From Salinivirgaceae bacterium (GTDB lineage Bacteria > Bacteroidota > Bacteroidia > Bacteroidales > SZUA-534): DNA of 64,000 bases. Within the stretch, counting starts at the first letter, position 1; each line of letters begins with the position of its first letter. Location: positions 36,161 through 100,160 of the forward strand of contig JAFXQB010000007.1 in assembly GCA_017527435.1 (NCBI GenBank), in the 5' to 3' direction. Positions 1-6,892 of this stretch are shown here, one piece after another. The translations under genes were made by a program, and so were the position numbers. The notes beneath the pieces were generated by a model, which saw only the letters and a list, made by a program, of their open reading frames with translations, searched no databases and had not been told where the DNA came from.

Positions 1-88
1 TAAAATCAAAAAGGTATGGAATTGAAAACTATGTGGTTGAGAATCTATAACAGGCAGAATATTAATATTGAAAAGAAACAATAAAATC

Positions 89-1546
89 ATGAACGCCAAA
101 CATTTATTATTAGCCGCCACAGCAGCATTTGTGGCTTTGAATTTTATGGGATGTAAGGATGACGATTATGTGCCAACAGTTCCCAAAAGTCTAAACATAA
201 AAGATGGGGAAATAGTACGTGATACGATTATCACACTATCAGCTGGCGGCAGTTTTGTCAAAGAAGGGGAAATAGCAGCATATCATTATTATGTAGGTAC
301 TTCTATTGATAATTTACAAGATGTTGCAAGTAGTTTATATGAACAAAAAATAACAATTAAACCCTATACACAATATTATTTATGTGTGCGTGCAGAATCT
401 ACAATTAATCAGGAATTAAGTGATGCGTCTGAAATACGCACATTTTATTGCGTACCGCCGCTTGAAATAGAAACAGACAATGGTGTTGGTGACTTTGCAG
501 CCGTGTTGCGATTTAAAAATGTGAAGAATATAAATTCCGGCAAGGTTCTTTTAACGCCTAATAAAGAAGGTTACAACTATCAAAAGGAGATAGAAATAGT
601 AGCAGATTCCTGCCTTATAAAAATGGGTGATGTTAACAACCCAACAAACACTGCATTTACTCACCAATATGATGATGAACAAGGTGTTACATATGAACCT
701 ATAATATATACATTTAGTGTGTCTATTGACATTCAAGTTGGCGATAAAAGTTTTACAATTACTGGTACACAAAAAGAAATATTAATAGACAAAAACAAGT
801 ATGTCCACGACCTTGAATATAATGTTTATAGACTTGTTAGTATAGGGGATAAAGTATGGACTGCCGATAACTATATTATAACATCTTTCATTAAAGATAA
901 CTTAATACAAAAATTTGATAACTATAATTCATCTACAGAAGAGAAGATATATAATACAATAATTCTACCGACCGGTGAAAAAACAATATCATACTATCTG
1001 TTTAATCATTTAAACGAAACAGGCGAAGAATTATTTAACATTTTAAAAAGAGATATACCTAAAGGATTTCATATTGCCACTGTAGACGATTGGTTAGATT
1101 TGGAAAAATATTATGGTGTATCTATTAATACTACTACAAAATTAGATGCAGGAAGAGCAACAATATATGGATATATACATATTCCTTCTTATAAAAATTA
1201 TTTATATGAATCTGTCTATGAAGGCGAAAGTACAACAATACGCAATAAACTGTTATCCCAATATGGTTGGTACGATACATTAGGAGTTGAAATACCACAT
1301 CAGAAAGGACTATTGAATGTTAAACCATTTGGAGTAGATGAAATAACAGTAGGGAAAGGGGCCATATTCATAGCTGACGCTAATCCTGACGATGCTGTGT
1401 ATGTAGATTTATATACAAGTGCAGCAGACAATTGTTGGTTTAATGGTCAATACATTGGAATATGCAATTATTTGGAAGGATTAATTAGAACTTCTGTATA
1501 TGTTTCTAAACATCCCGTATGTATTCGTTTGGTTAAGGACAAATAA
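89..1546 (+). CDS. Surface lipoprotein with divergent FISUMP domain
   Basis: Predicted outer-membrane or surface lipoprotein of about 485 residues with no known specific function. The reading frame can be opened at a TTG at 68, but the ATG at 89 gives a clean lipoprotein signal (MNAKHLLLAATAAFVALNFMGC) with the lipidated Cys followed by Lys-Asp-Asp-Asp. Residues about 30-125 read like a fibronectin/Ig-type beta domain. From about 255 on there is a divergent Fibrobacter-succinogenes-major-paralogous (FISUMP) domain: GDKVWTADNY, then PKGFHIATVDDW (the family's 'G-W-H-x-P-t-x-x-x-W' stretch), ending in CIRLVKD. The gene is clearly more AT-rich than nrdG downstream, which suggests a fast-evolving or transferred surface gene. 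Bases 1-88 hold no recognisable gene. The family label is fairly secure; the function is unknown. Confidence 0.75.
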   Translation: MNAKHLLLAATAAFVALNFMGCKDDDYVPTVPKSLNIKDGEIVRDTIITLSAGGSFVKEGEIAAYHYYVGTSIDNLQDVASSLYEQKITIKPYTQYYLCVRAESTINQELSDASEIRTFYCVPPLEIETDNGVGDFAAVLRFKNVKNINSGKVLLTPNKEGYNYQKEIEIVADSCLIKMGDVNNPTNTAFTHQYDDEQGVTYEPIIYTFSVSIDIQVGDKSFTITGTQKEILIDKNKYVHDLEYNVYRLVSIGDKVWTADNYIITSFIKDNLIQKFDNYNSSTEEKIYNTIILPTGEKTISYYLFNHLNETGEELFNILKRDIPKGFHIATVDDWLDLEKYYGVSINTTTKLDAGRATIYGYIHIPSYKNYLYESVYEGESTTIRNKLLSQYGWYDTLGVEIPHQKGLLNVKPFGVDEITVGKGAIFIADANPDDAVYVDLYTSAADNCWFNGQYIGICNYLEGLIRTSVYVSKHPVCIRLVKDK

Positions 1547-1556
1547 TTGCGTGCTT

Positions 1557-1622
1557 ATGAGAAGAACATTATTATTGTTGCTGTTGTTGTTGACAATAAC
1601 ATCTTTTGCACAAAATGTATAG
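1557..1622 (+). pseudogene. Orphan signal peptide in frame with nrdG
   Basis: A 21-codon open frame encodes a textbook Bacteroidota type I signal peptide: Met-Arg-Arg-Thr, eight Leu, then TITSFAQNV and a TAG stop, with a cleavage-like F-A-Q end. The frame after the single stop continues without interruption (VQKTTSAEDNNKRET) straight into the ATG of nrdG at 1668. The simplest reading is the leftover 5' end of a secreted-protein gene whose body was lost when nrdG and its upstream sequence became joined to it. A small translated leader is the alternative. Confidence 0.5.
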
Positions 1623-1667
1623 GTTCAAAAAACAACCAGTGCTGAAGATAATAATAAGCGCGAAACA

Positions 1668-2297
1668 ATGAAAATCGCCGGACTTGTAAAGCAGAGTTTC
1701 ATCGACTATCCCGACCGAATGGCTTGTGTGATTTTCACGCAGGGCTGCAATTTCCGCTGCGGCTATTGCCACAACCCGTCGTTGGTGCTGCCGCACTTGT
1801 TCGGGCAGAACAAACTGATTGATGAGCAGGAAGTTCTACAGTATCTCGAAGGCCGGAAAGATTGGCTCGAGGGCGTGGTGATAACAGGTGGCGAGCCCAC
1901 CATTCACGGCGATTTGCCCGATTTCATCAAGAAAATCAAACAAATGGGCTACTGCGTCAAGCTCGACTCGAACGGCACAAATCCCGATATGCTCGAGCAA
2001 CTGTTGGCCGACAAACTGATTGATTTCATTGCAATGGACATCAAGTCGAACCCCGACGCCGAATCGTACTCAAAAATCATAGGCAAGGACGCCACACCGC
2101 TAATGCCGGCCATCTGGCGGTCAATCAAACTGATACAAAATTCGGGCATCGGCTACCAATTCCGCACCACGCTTGTCCCGCACGTCCATCCTGTTGGCAT
2201 TGCCGACGACATTATCAACTTCCTTGAGTACGACAGCAACTTCATCACCCAACAATACCGCGACGGTGACACGGTGGCGAAGAATTTGGCCGAGTGA
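1668..2297 (+). CDS. nrdG: Anaerobic ribonucleotide reductase activase (radical SAM)
   Basis: Radical-SAM activating enzyme that installs the glycyl radical on the class III (anaerobic) ribonucleoside-triphosphate reductase. The CxxxCxxC cluster motif is at residues 27-34 (CNFRCGYC) and the SAM-binding GGEPT at 74-78. At 209 residues it matches the longer NrdG2-type subfamily, which begins MKIxGLVKQSFIDYP. The ATG at 1668 is the family's usual start. No nrdD is present in the window, so its reductase is encoded elsewhere. The gene stands alone: the bases before it are an orphan signal-peptide remnant, and a hairpin follows it before a convergent ATPase gene. An activase for another glycyl-radical enzyme is less likely given the N-terminus. 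Confidence 0.85.
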   Translation: MKIAGLVKQSFIDYPDRMACVIFTQGCNFRCGYCHNPSLVLPHLFGQNKLIDEQEVLQYLEGRKDWLEGVVITGGEPTIHGDLPDFIKKIKQMGYCVKLDSNGTNPDMLEQLLADKLIDFIAMDIKSNPDAESYSKIIGKDATPLMPAIWRSIKLIQNSGIGYQFRTTLVPHVHPVGIADDIINFLEYDSNFITQQYRDGDTVAKNLAE

Positions 2298-2352
2298 CGC
2301 AATGGCTATTTTGCATTGGATTTTTTACCACGGAACACACGAAAAACACGGA

Positions 2353-2388
2353 ATAAAAAAAGAAGGACTCACGTCCTTCTCTCTTTAA
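2353..2388. terminator. Bidirectional terminator between nrdG and ATPase gene
   Basis: A perfect 8-bp stem (AGAAGGAC at 2361-2368, GTCCTTCT at 2373-2380) with a 4-nt loop has an A-run on its left and a pyrimidine-rich run on its right. It lies between two converging genes, so it could serve both strands. Confidence 0.6.
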
Positions 2389-2404
2389 AACAATGTAGTT
2401 CAGA

Positions 2405-3601
2405 CTAATAAAGCAATCCCGCAACCCATATAGGCAGTTTGTGCCCGATAGGCATTTCCATTGCGTCGGCCAAAATGAACGAGTTGGGAATGTTCGCAAT
2501 TTGGTCGAATGTCTTGCGCTCGCCGCCCACTTCAAAAATGTATTTGCCGTCAACCTTGAAGTCGCCGGTTTTCTTGCCGTACTCAACTTCGTGTTTTACA
2601 GACAGTTGGTTCGCGACAAAACACTCTCTAATGGTTCCCACGCTGCTGCTTTGCCCGAGAGCGTACATCACGTTCGGATTCTGAATGTAAATTTTGTCAG
2701 GCTTCTGCATCTTTGTAACCGACTTATTATCAGAGTAAAGTAGCATAATCAGCTCGGCGCGGTTCAGGCTTGCCAAGTAGCTCAAAACCGTGTTTTTGTT
2801 TAGCCCGAGATAGCCGGCCAATTTTGCGATATTCACTTCAAAAGGCATATTTTCAGCCAAATAGATAAGCATCGCCTTCAGTTTCCGAGTGTATGCCACG
2901 TCAATGCCGCAAAATTCGGGCATCTCTTGGTCGATAATGAACGAAACCACATTCTCGATACGGCTGTAGTACTCTTCTTCGTCACTGTCGTAGAAGGGGT
3001 AGTAGCCAACCCGCAAGTACTCTTCAAACATCTTCACGGGGCGGCATAACCCGCAGACTTTCTTGCAGATACTGTCGGCGTCGGCGAGAATTTGCTCAAG
3101 GCTGAAAACAGGCAGCTCAATGCCCTTGTAGAAGTGCAGAAACTCGCGGAACGACAGCCCCGCCATTGTGTACGACAGCGCCCGGCGCGACAAATCGGCG
3201 TCGGCATTCAGAATCTGCAGCATCGACGAGCCGCTGAACACTATTTTCAAGTCGGGATACAGGTCGTAGATTTCCTTAATCTCGCGCGACCAAGTAGGAT
3301 ATTTGTGCACTTCGTCCAAAAAAAGGTGCTTGCCGCCCATTTGGTGGAACTTCTCGGCCAAGTCGAGCAGCGTGTGGCTCGAAAAATAAAGGCTGTCCAT
3401 TGTGCAGTAGAGCGCTTCGCCCGGCATTTCGCCGTAGCGGTTTTTAATGTACTGCCTGATTAGCGTGGTTTTTCCCACCCCGCGCGAGCCCTTAATGGCC
3501 ACAAGCTGCTTGTCCCACTTTATGCTGTTCTGCATATTCCTGACGATTTTTGTCGAAACCTGCGAAATCAGTATTTGGTGTCTTTTGAATAGCGATTCCA
3601 T
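2405..3601 (-). CDS. AAA_14 / DUF4143 family ATPase
   Basis: Stand-alone P-loop ATPase of the large AAA_14-DUF4143 family, common in Bacteroidota but without a settled function. From the ATG at 3601 the protein has 398 residues: Walker A GSRGVGKTT (about 38-46), Walker B HLFLDEVHK (about 92-100), a sensor-like FSGSSM, then a winged-helix-like segment (IAKLAGYLGLNKNTVLSYLASL) and the C-terminal DUF4143 domain, a PD-(D/E)XK-like fold with GDFKVDGKYIFEVGGERK and the final PIWVAGLLY. The frame stays open 20 codons upstream, but that stretch lies in the promoter and the first palindromic repeat, so 3601 is preferred. It is transcribed away from leuC, and a palindrome covers its predicted promoter, which suggests autoregulation. 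Whether the protein itself binds the palindromes is inference. Confidence 0.85.
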   Translation of the reverse strand: MESLFKRHQILISQVSTKIVRNMQNSIKWDKQLVAIKGSRGVGKTTLIRQYIKNRYGEMPGEALYCTMDSLYFSSHTLLDLAEKFHQMGGKHLFLDEVHKYPTWSREIKEIYDLYPDLKIVFSGSSMLQILNADADLSRRALSYTMAGLSFREFLHFYKGIELPVFSLEQILADADSICKKVCGLCRPVKMFEEYLRVGYYPFYDSDEEEYYSRIENVVSFIIDQEMPEFCGIDVAYTRKLKAMLIYLAENMPFEVNIAKLAGYLGLNKNTVLSYLASLNRAELIMLLYSDNKSVTKMQKPDKIYIQNPNVMYALGQSSSVGTIRECFVANQLSVKHEVEYGKKTGDFKVDGKYIFEVGGERKTFDQIANIPNSFILADAMEMPIGHKLPIWVAGLLY

Positions 3602-3619
3602 AACTCTCAAATTTTCACG

Positions 3620-3648
3620 CAAATATAACAAATCGCTTAATACAACAA
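3620..3648 (-). promoter_or_regulatory. Promoter of the AAA_14 ATPase, overlapped by a palindrome
   Basis: On the minus strand a Bacteroidota -7 box TATATTTG (3627 to 3620) is preceded by TTG (3648 to 3646) with an 18-nt spacer. The first palindrome (3633-3652) covers the -33 element and most of the spacer, the classic position for a repressor operator. The predicted RNA start is about 10 nt upstream of the ATG at 3601. Confidence 0.6.
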
Positions 3649-3994
3649 GCGATTTTTGCAATTTTTCGCTTAATAAAATAAGCGATATTATTTAAAATTC
3701 TGATTGTCAAATTTTTATTTGGCAAACAATCTTTTTCGTTTAGCTCGATAAGCGATTTTGTTTCATTTTCGCTTAAAGCGATAAGAGAAATAGTGTAATG
3801 TATTGTATCTTAAACAATTATATCGGAAATGCTTTATATTGCTTATTTTGATAAGCGATTTTGGTTTGATTTCGCTTAATGCAATAAGCGATTTTATATA
3901 AATGATTGTTTTGTAAACTGTTATACTGATATAAATATGTTTTGCTTATCCTAATAAGCGTTATTATCTCAATTTCGCTTAATGCGATAAGCGA
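3633..3994. repeat. Array of eight 20-bp palindromes in four 103-bp units
   Basis: Eight imperfect 20-bp palindromes with consensus TCGCTTA-N6-TAAGCGA start at 3633, 3666, 3736, 3769, 3839, 3872, 3942 and 3975. Within every pair the starts are exactly 33 bp apart, leaving a T-rich 13-bp gap, and the four pairs repeat at exactly 103 bp. The 50-bp linkers between pairs are AT-rich and only loosely alike, so the palindromes and their spacing are conserved while the rest has diverged. The array fills the divergent region between the ATPase gene and leuC. No ninth copy is seen at the next expected position on either side. It looks like a multi-site operator or a partition- or origin-like binding array. 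Confidence 0.9.
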
Positions 3995-4098
3995 AGTGGT
4001 GTAATTATTTGTATTATAAATTATTATAGCGATACATTTCTGTAGATTCTATTTGCCGATATACTGAAAACTTATTTTCAACTTTCAACATACAATTG

Positions 4099-4106
4099 TA
4101 CTTTTG
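4099..4106 (+). promoter_or_regulatory. -7 box upstream of leuC
   Basis: TACTTTTG fits the Bacteroidota -7 consensus TAnnTTTG and lies 43 bp before the GTG start of leuC. No clear TTG is found at the -33 distance, so the call rests on the -7 box alone. Confidence 0.45.
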
Positions 4107-4148
4107 CGCAATTTGAAAATTTGTTAAACTTTATAAATATTTGAAACA

Positions 4149-5540
4149 GTGGGAAAGACACTATTTGACAAGATTTGGGACTCGCACGTCGTTCAGGTTA
4201 TCCCCGACGGGCCAACCCAACTCTACATCGACCGTCTGTATGCTCACGAGGTGACTTCACCCCAAGCATTCGACACTTTGCGCGACAAGGGAATCAAGGT
4301 TTTCCGCCCCGAGCAGGTCGTGGCTATGCCCGACCACAACACGCCGTCGGACCAACAGGAGGTAATCAACGACCCGATTGGCCGCAAGCAGGTTGAGACG
4401 CTCGCCCGTAACTGCGCTGAATTCGGCATCCGCCACTTTGCAATGGGCACCAAGGACAACGGCATCATCCACGTGGTGGGCCCGGAGAAAGGCCTGTCGC
4501 TGCCGGGAATGACCATCGTCTGCGGCGACTCACACACATCAACTCACGGTGCTGTGGGCGCTTTGGCAATGGGCATCGGCACAAGCGAGGTGGCCGAGGT
4601 GCTGGCTAGTCAGTGCATCCTTCAGAGCAAACCGAAAACAATGCGCATCAATATTGAGGGCGAACTGCAGAAAGGCGTGGTAGCCAAGGATATAGCGCTT
4701 TACATTATGGCCAAAATGACCACTTCGGGCGCAACGGGCTACGCCGTTGAATACGCCGGCTCAACCATCCGCAATCTGTCAATGGAAGGCCGCCTGACGC
4801 TCTCGAACCTGTCGATTGAAATGGGTTCGCGTGCCGGTATCATCGCGCCCGACGAGACAACCTTCGCCTACCTGAAGGGCCGCGAGTACGCGCCGAAAGG
4901 TGCAGAGTGGGACAAGGCCGTAGCCTTCTGGCGCACGCTGAAGAGCGACGACGACGCTGTCTTCGACAAGGAGATTACCTACCGCGCCGAGGACATCAAG
5001 CCGCGCATCACCTACGGAACGAATCCCGGCGCCGGAATCGCCATCGACGAGACCGTGCCCGTGCTCGACGGAATGAGCGAGGCCGAAAAGGCTCAACTGA
5101 CTGTGCAACTGAACTATATGCAGTTCAAACCCGGGCAGAAACTCGAGGGTACACCCGTGGATTACTGCTTCCTGGGCGCCTGCACCAACGGCCGTATTGA
5201 GGATTTTCGCGCCTTTGCGTCGGTTGTGAAGGGCAAGAAGAAATCGCCGAACGTTGTGGCGTGGCTGGTTCCGGGCTCGTGGCTTGTGCGTCAGCAGATT
5301 ATTGACGAAGGCATCGACAAGATTCTTGAAGAAGCCGGATTCGAGTTGCGCCTGCCGTCGTGCTCATCGTGCCTGGCAATGAATCCCGATAAGGTGCCTG
5401 CCGGCAAGTTGGCCATCTCGACATCGAACCGTAACTTTGTCGGCCGTCAGGGCCCCGGCGCCCGCACCGTGCTGGCATCGCCGCTCGTTGTCGCCGCAAG
5501 CGCAATCACTGGCGTGATTACTGACCCGAGAAAATTGTAG
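4149..5540 (+). CDS. leuC: 3-isopropylmalate dehydratase large subunit
   Basis: Large subunit of isopropylmalate isomerase, which interconverts 2- and 3-isopropylmalate in leucine synthesis as a LeuC-LeuD heterodimer with a [4Fe-4S] cluster. The 463 residues match the family length. Visible hallmarks are [15 protein letters not shown] at the start, the aconitase segment [11 protein letters not shown], and the three cluster cysteines, one in LGACTNGR and two in [10 protein letters not shown]. Translation starts at a GTG, and no better ATG lies nearby. leuD follows, but an IVP-like gene and repeat arrays separate the two, where other Bacteroidota usually have them adjacent. Confidence 0.96.
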   Translation: MGKTLFDKIWDSHVVQVIPDGPTQLYIDRLYAHEVTSPQAFDTLRDKGIKVFRPEQVVAMPDHNTPSDQQEVINDPIGRKQVETLARNCAEFGIRHFAMGTKDNGIIHVVGPEKGLSLPGMTIVCGDSHTSTHGAVGALAMGIGTSEVAEVLASQCILQSKPKTMRINIEGELQKGVVAKDIALYIMAKMTTSGATGYAVEYAGSTIRNLSMEGRLTLSNLSIEMGSRAGIIAPDETTFAYLKGREYAPKGAEWDKAVAFWRTLKSDDDAVFDKEITYRAEDIKPRITYGTNPGAGIAIDETVPVLDGMSEAEKAQLTVQLNYMQFKPGQKLEGTPVDYCFLGACTNGRIEDFRAFASVVKGKKKSPNVVAWLVPGSWLVRQQIIDEGIDKILEEAGFELRLPSCSSCLAMNPDKVPAGKLAISTSNRNFVGRQGPGARTVLASPLVVAASAITGVITDPRKL

Positions 5541-5543
5541 TTT

Positions 5544-5593
5544 GAGTAAAGTATAAAGAGTAATGAGTAAAGATTTGGCGAGTAATGAGTAAA
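5544..5593 (+). repeat. Degenerate 7-bp tandem repeats (GAGTAAA type) after leuC
   Basis: Consecutive 7-mers begin right after the leuC stop (GAGTAAA, GTATAAA, GAGTAAT, GAGTAAA at 5544-5571) and resume as GAGTAATGAGTAAA, which contains the ATG of the next gene. The same words recur after leuB and after the cstA-like gene. Confidence 0.7.
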
Positions 5594-6019
5594 GAAGTGG
5601 ATAATGTAGCCAACGGCGGAATGTTTGCATATCGGAAATTGGATGTGTATGCCAACAGCAAGAAATATGTTGCTGACATTTATCAATTGCTGCAGAAATT
5701 TCCCAATGAGGAACGTTTTGCAATGTGCAACCAACTGCGTCGGGCTGCGGTTTCTATCACTTCAAATATTGCCGAAGGAATGGGGCGCTTTTCTGACAAA
5801 GAAAAACTGCATTTCATCGAGATTGCTTTTGGCTCTTTATATGAAACAATGTCGCAAATTGAACTGGCATTGGATTTTAATTATATCACGCAAAATGAGT
5901 TTGTTAATATGGAAGAACAAGTGGTTGTGATTTCAAAAATGCTTTCCGGATTACGCAATTCGATAATCAGCCGAATGGAAGCACAAAAACAAGGTTTTTC
6001 AAGCGAAAAAAACGTATAA
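5585..6019 (+). CDS. Four-helix-bundle protein, 23S rRNA intervening-sequence (IVP) family
   Basis: A 144-residue member of the four-helix-bundle family first found in intervening sequences of 23S rRNA and also widespread as stand-alone chromosomal genes; no biochemical role is established. Family marks: FAYRKLDVYANSKKYVADIY, then the conserved RRAAVSITSNIAEGMGR and the C-terminal LGLxNSI-like GLRNSI. It interrupts the leuC-leuD pair and is bordered by 7-bp repeat arrays in opposite orientations (5544-5593 and 6059-6093). The ATG at 5585 is itself made of repeat words. The setting suggests a small inserted cassette. It would be co-transcribed with leuCD unless it has its own promoter. Confidence 0.85.
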   Translation: MSKEVDNVANGGMFAYRKLDVYANSKKYVADIYQLLQKFPNEERFAMCNQLRRAAVSITSNIAEGMGRFSDKEKLHFIEIAFGSLYETMSQIELALDFNYITQNEFVNMEEQVVVISKMLSGLRNSIISRMEAQKQGFSSEKNV

Positions 6020-6058
6020 CAATGTAGAATTGGGTAAAGATTTGAGAAGGGCTCTTGT

Positions 6059-6093
6059 CATTACTCTTTACTCTCTACACATTACACATTACA
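6059..6093 (-). repeat. Inverted 7-bp repeats before leuD
   Basis: Five 7-mers (CATTACT, CTTTACT, CTCTACA, CATTACA, CATTACA) end three bases before the leuD ATG. They are the reverse complement of the GAGTAAA-type words that follow leuC, so the IVP gene lies between oppositely oriented arrays. Confidence 0.65.
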
Positions 6094-6095
6094 CA

Positions 6096-6719
6096 ATGAA
6101 ACAGAAATTTAATGTAATAAAATCGACGTGTATTCCGGTTGCGATTGACAACTGCAATACCGACCTGATTATTCCGGCGCGCTACCTGGCGAGCACCACT
6201 CGCGACCCGAAATTCTTCGGCGACGCCTTTATGCACGACCTGCGCTATGACGCTGACGGTAAGCCGATTGCCGGATTTGTTATGAACCAACCCGAATTTT
6301 CGGAGGCACCGCACGAAGGCTGCCACGAGATTATCGTGGGCGGACAGAACTGGGGCTCTGGCTCGAGCCGTGAGCACGCCGCCTGGGCCATCGCCGGCTA
6401 CGGCATCCGCGTGGTCATCTCGTCGAGTTTCGCCGACATCCACCGCAACAACCTGCTCAACTGCTTTGTGCTGCCGGTGGTGGTGAGCCGCGAGTTTCAA
6501 CAGGAGTTGTTCGACTCTATCGCCAAAAATCCGCAAACCATTGTTACTGTTGACGTTCCGAATCAGACTGTAACCAACGAGGCCACTGGCCACTCGGAGA
6601 AGTTCGAAATCAACAGCTACAAGAAGCACTGCCTTGTCAACGCGCTCGACGACATCGACTATCTGTTGAGCGTTCAGGACAAGACCGAAGCGTTTGAGAA
6701 GACTGCGAAGAAGTGGTAA
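6096..6719 (+). CDS. leuD: 3-isopropylmalate dehydratase small subunit
   Basis: Small (swivel-domain) subunit of isopropylmalate isomerase, partner of LeuC. From the ATG at 6096 it has 207 residues, close to the family norm. Diagnostic stretches are the N-terminal NCNTDLIIPARYL, where the family has 'D-T-D-x-I-I-P', and the substrate-binding GSGSSREHAAWA. The frame is open for 22 more codons upstream, but that part lies in the inverted heptamer array and has no homology, so it is excluded. A strong terminator follows, so leuCD and the next synthase gene are probably separate transcripts. Confidence 0.95.
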   Translation: MKQKFNVIKSTCIPVAIDNCNTDLIIPARYLASTTRDPKFFGDAFMHDLRYDADGKPIAGFVMNQPEFSEAPHEGCHEIIVGGQNWGSGSSREHAAWAIAGYGIRVVISSSFADIHRNNLLNCFVLPVVVSREFQQELFDSIAKNPQTIVTVDVPNQTVTNEATGHSEKFEINSYKKHCLVNALDDIDYLLSVQDKTEAFEKTAKKW

Positions 6720-6742
6720 CGGATTGATTCCGTGATTTGTAT

Positions 6743-6779
6743 GCACAGGTTGCCCGTGCGTGGCGGCCTGTGCTTTTTT
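6743..6779 (+). terminator. Intrinsic terminator after leuD
   Basis: A perfect 7-bp stem GCACAGG (6743-6749) / CCTGTGC (6767-6773) is followed by six T. It ends the leuC-IVP-leuD transcript. Confidence 0.75.
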
Positions 6780-6815
6780 ATTTTAGGCGAATGCGATTCG
6801 CGGCAATTTTCGCAC

Positions 6816-6846
6816 TTGCTAAATTTCCAATACATTCCTAAATTTG
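6816..6846 (+). promoter_or_regulatory. Promoter of the LeuA/CimA-type gene
   Basis: TTG at 6816-6818, a 20-nt spacer, then the -7 box TAAATTTG at 6839-6846, an exact match to the Bacteroidota pattern. It gives a leader of about 40 nt before the ATG at 6893. Confidence 0.65.
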
Positions 6847-6892
6847 CGGTTTGATTTTAAAAAATGCAAATTCATTGTTTTACTGATAAATA

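Noticed and set aside
3633..3994. CRISPR array
   Set aside because: The repeats are palindromic and variable, the gaps alternate between 13 and 50 bp, the gaps are AT-rich and loosely related, and no cas genes are present.
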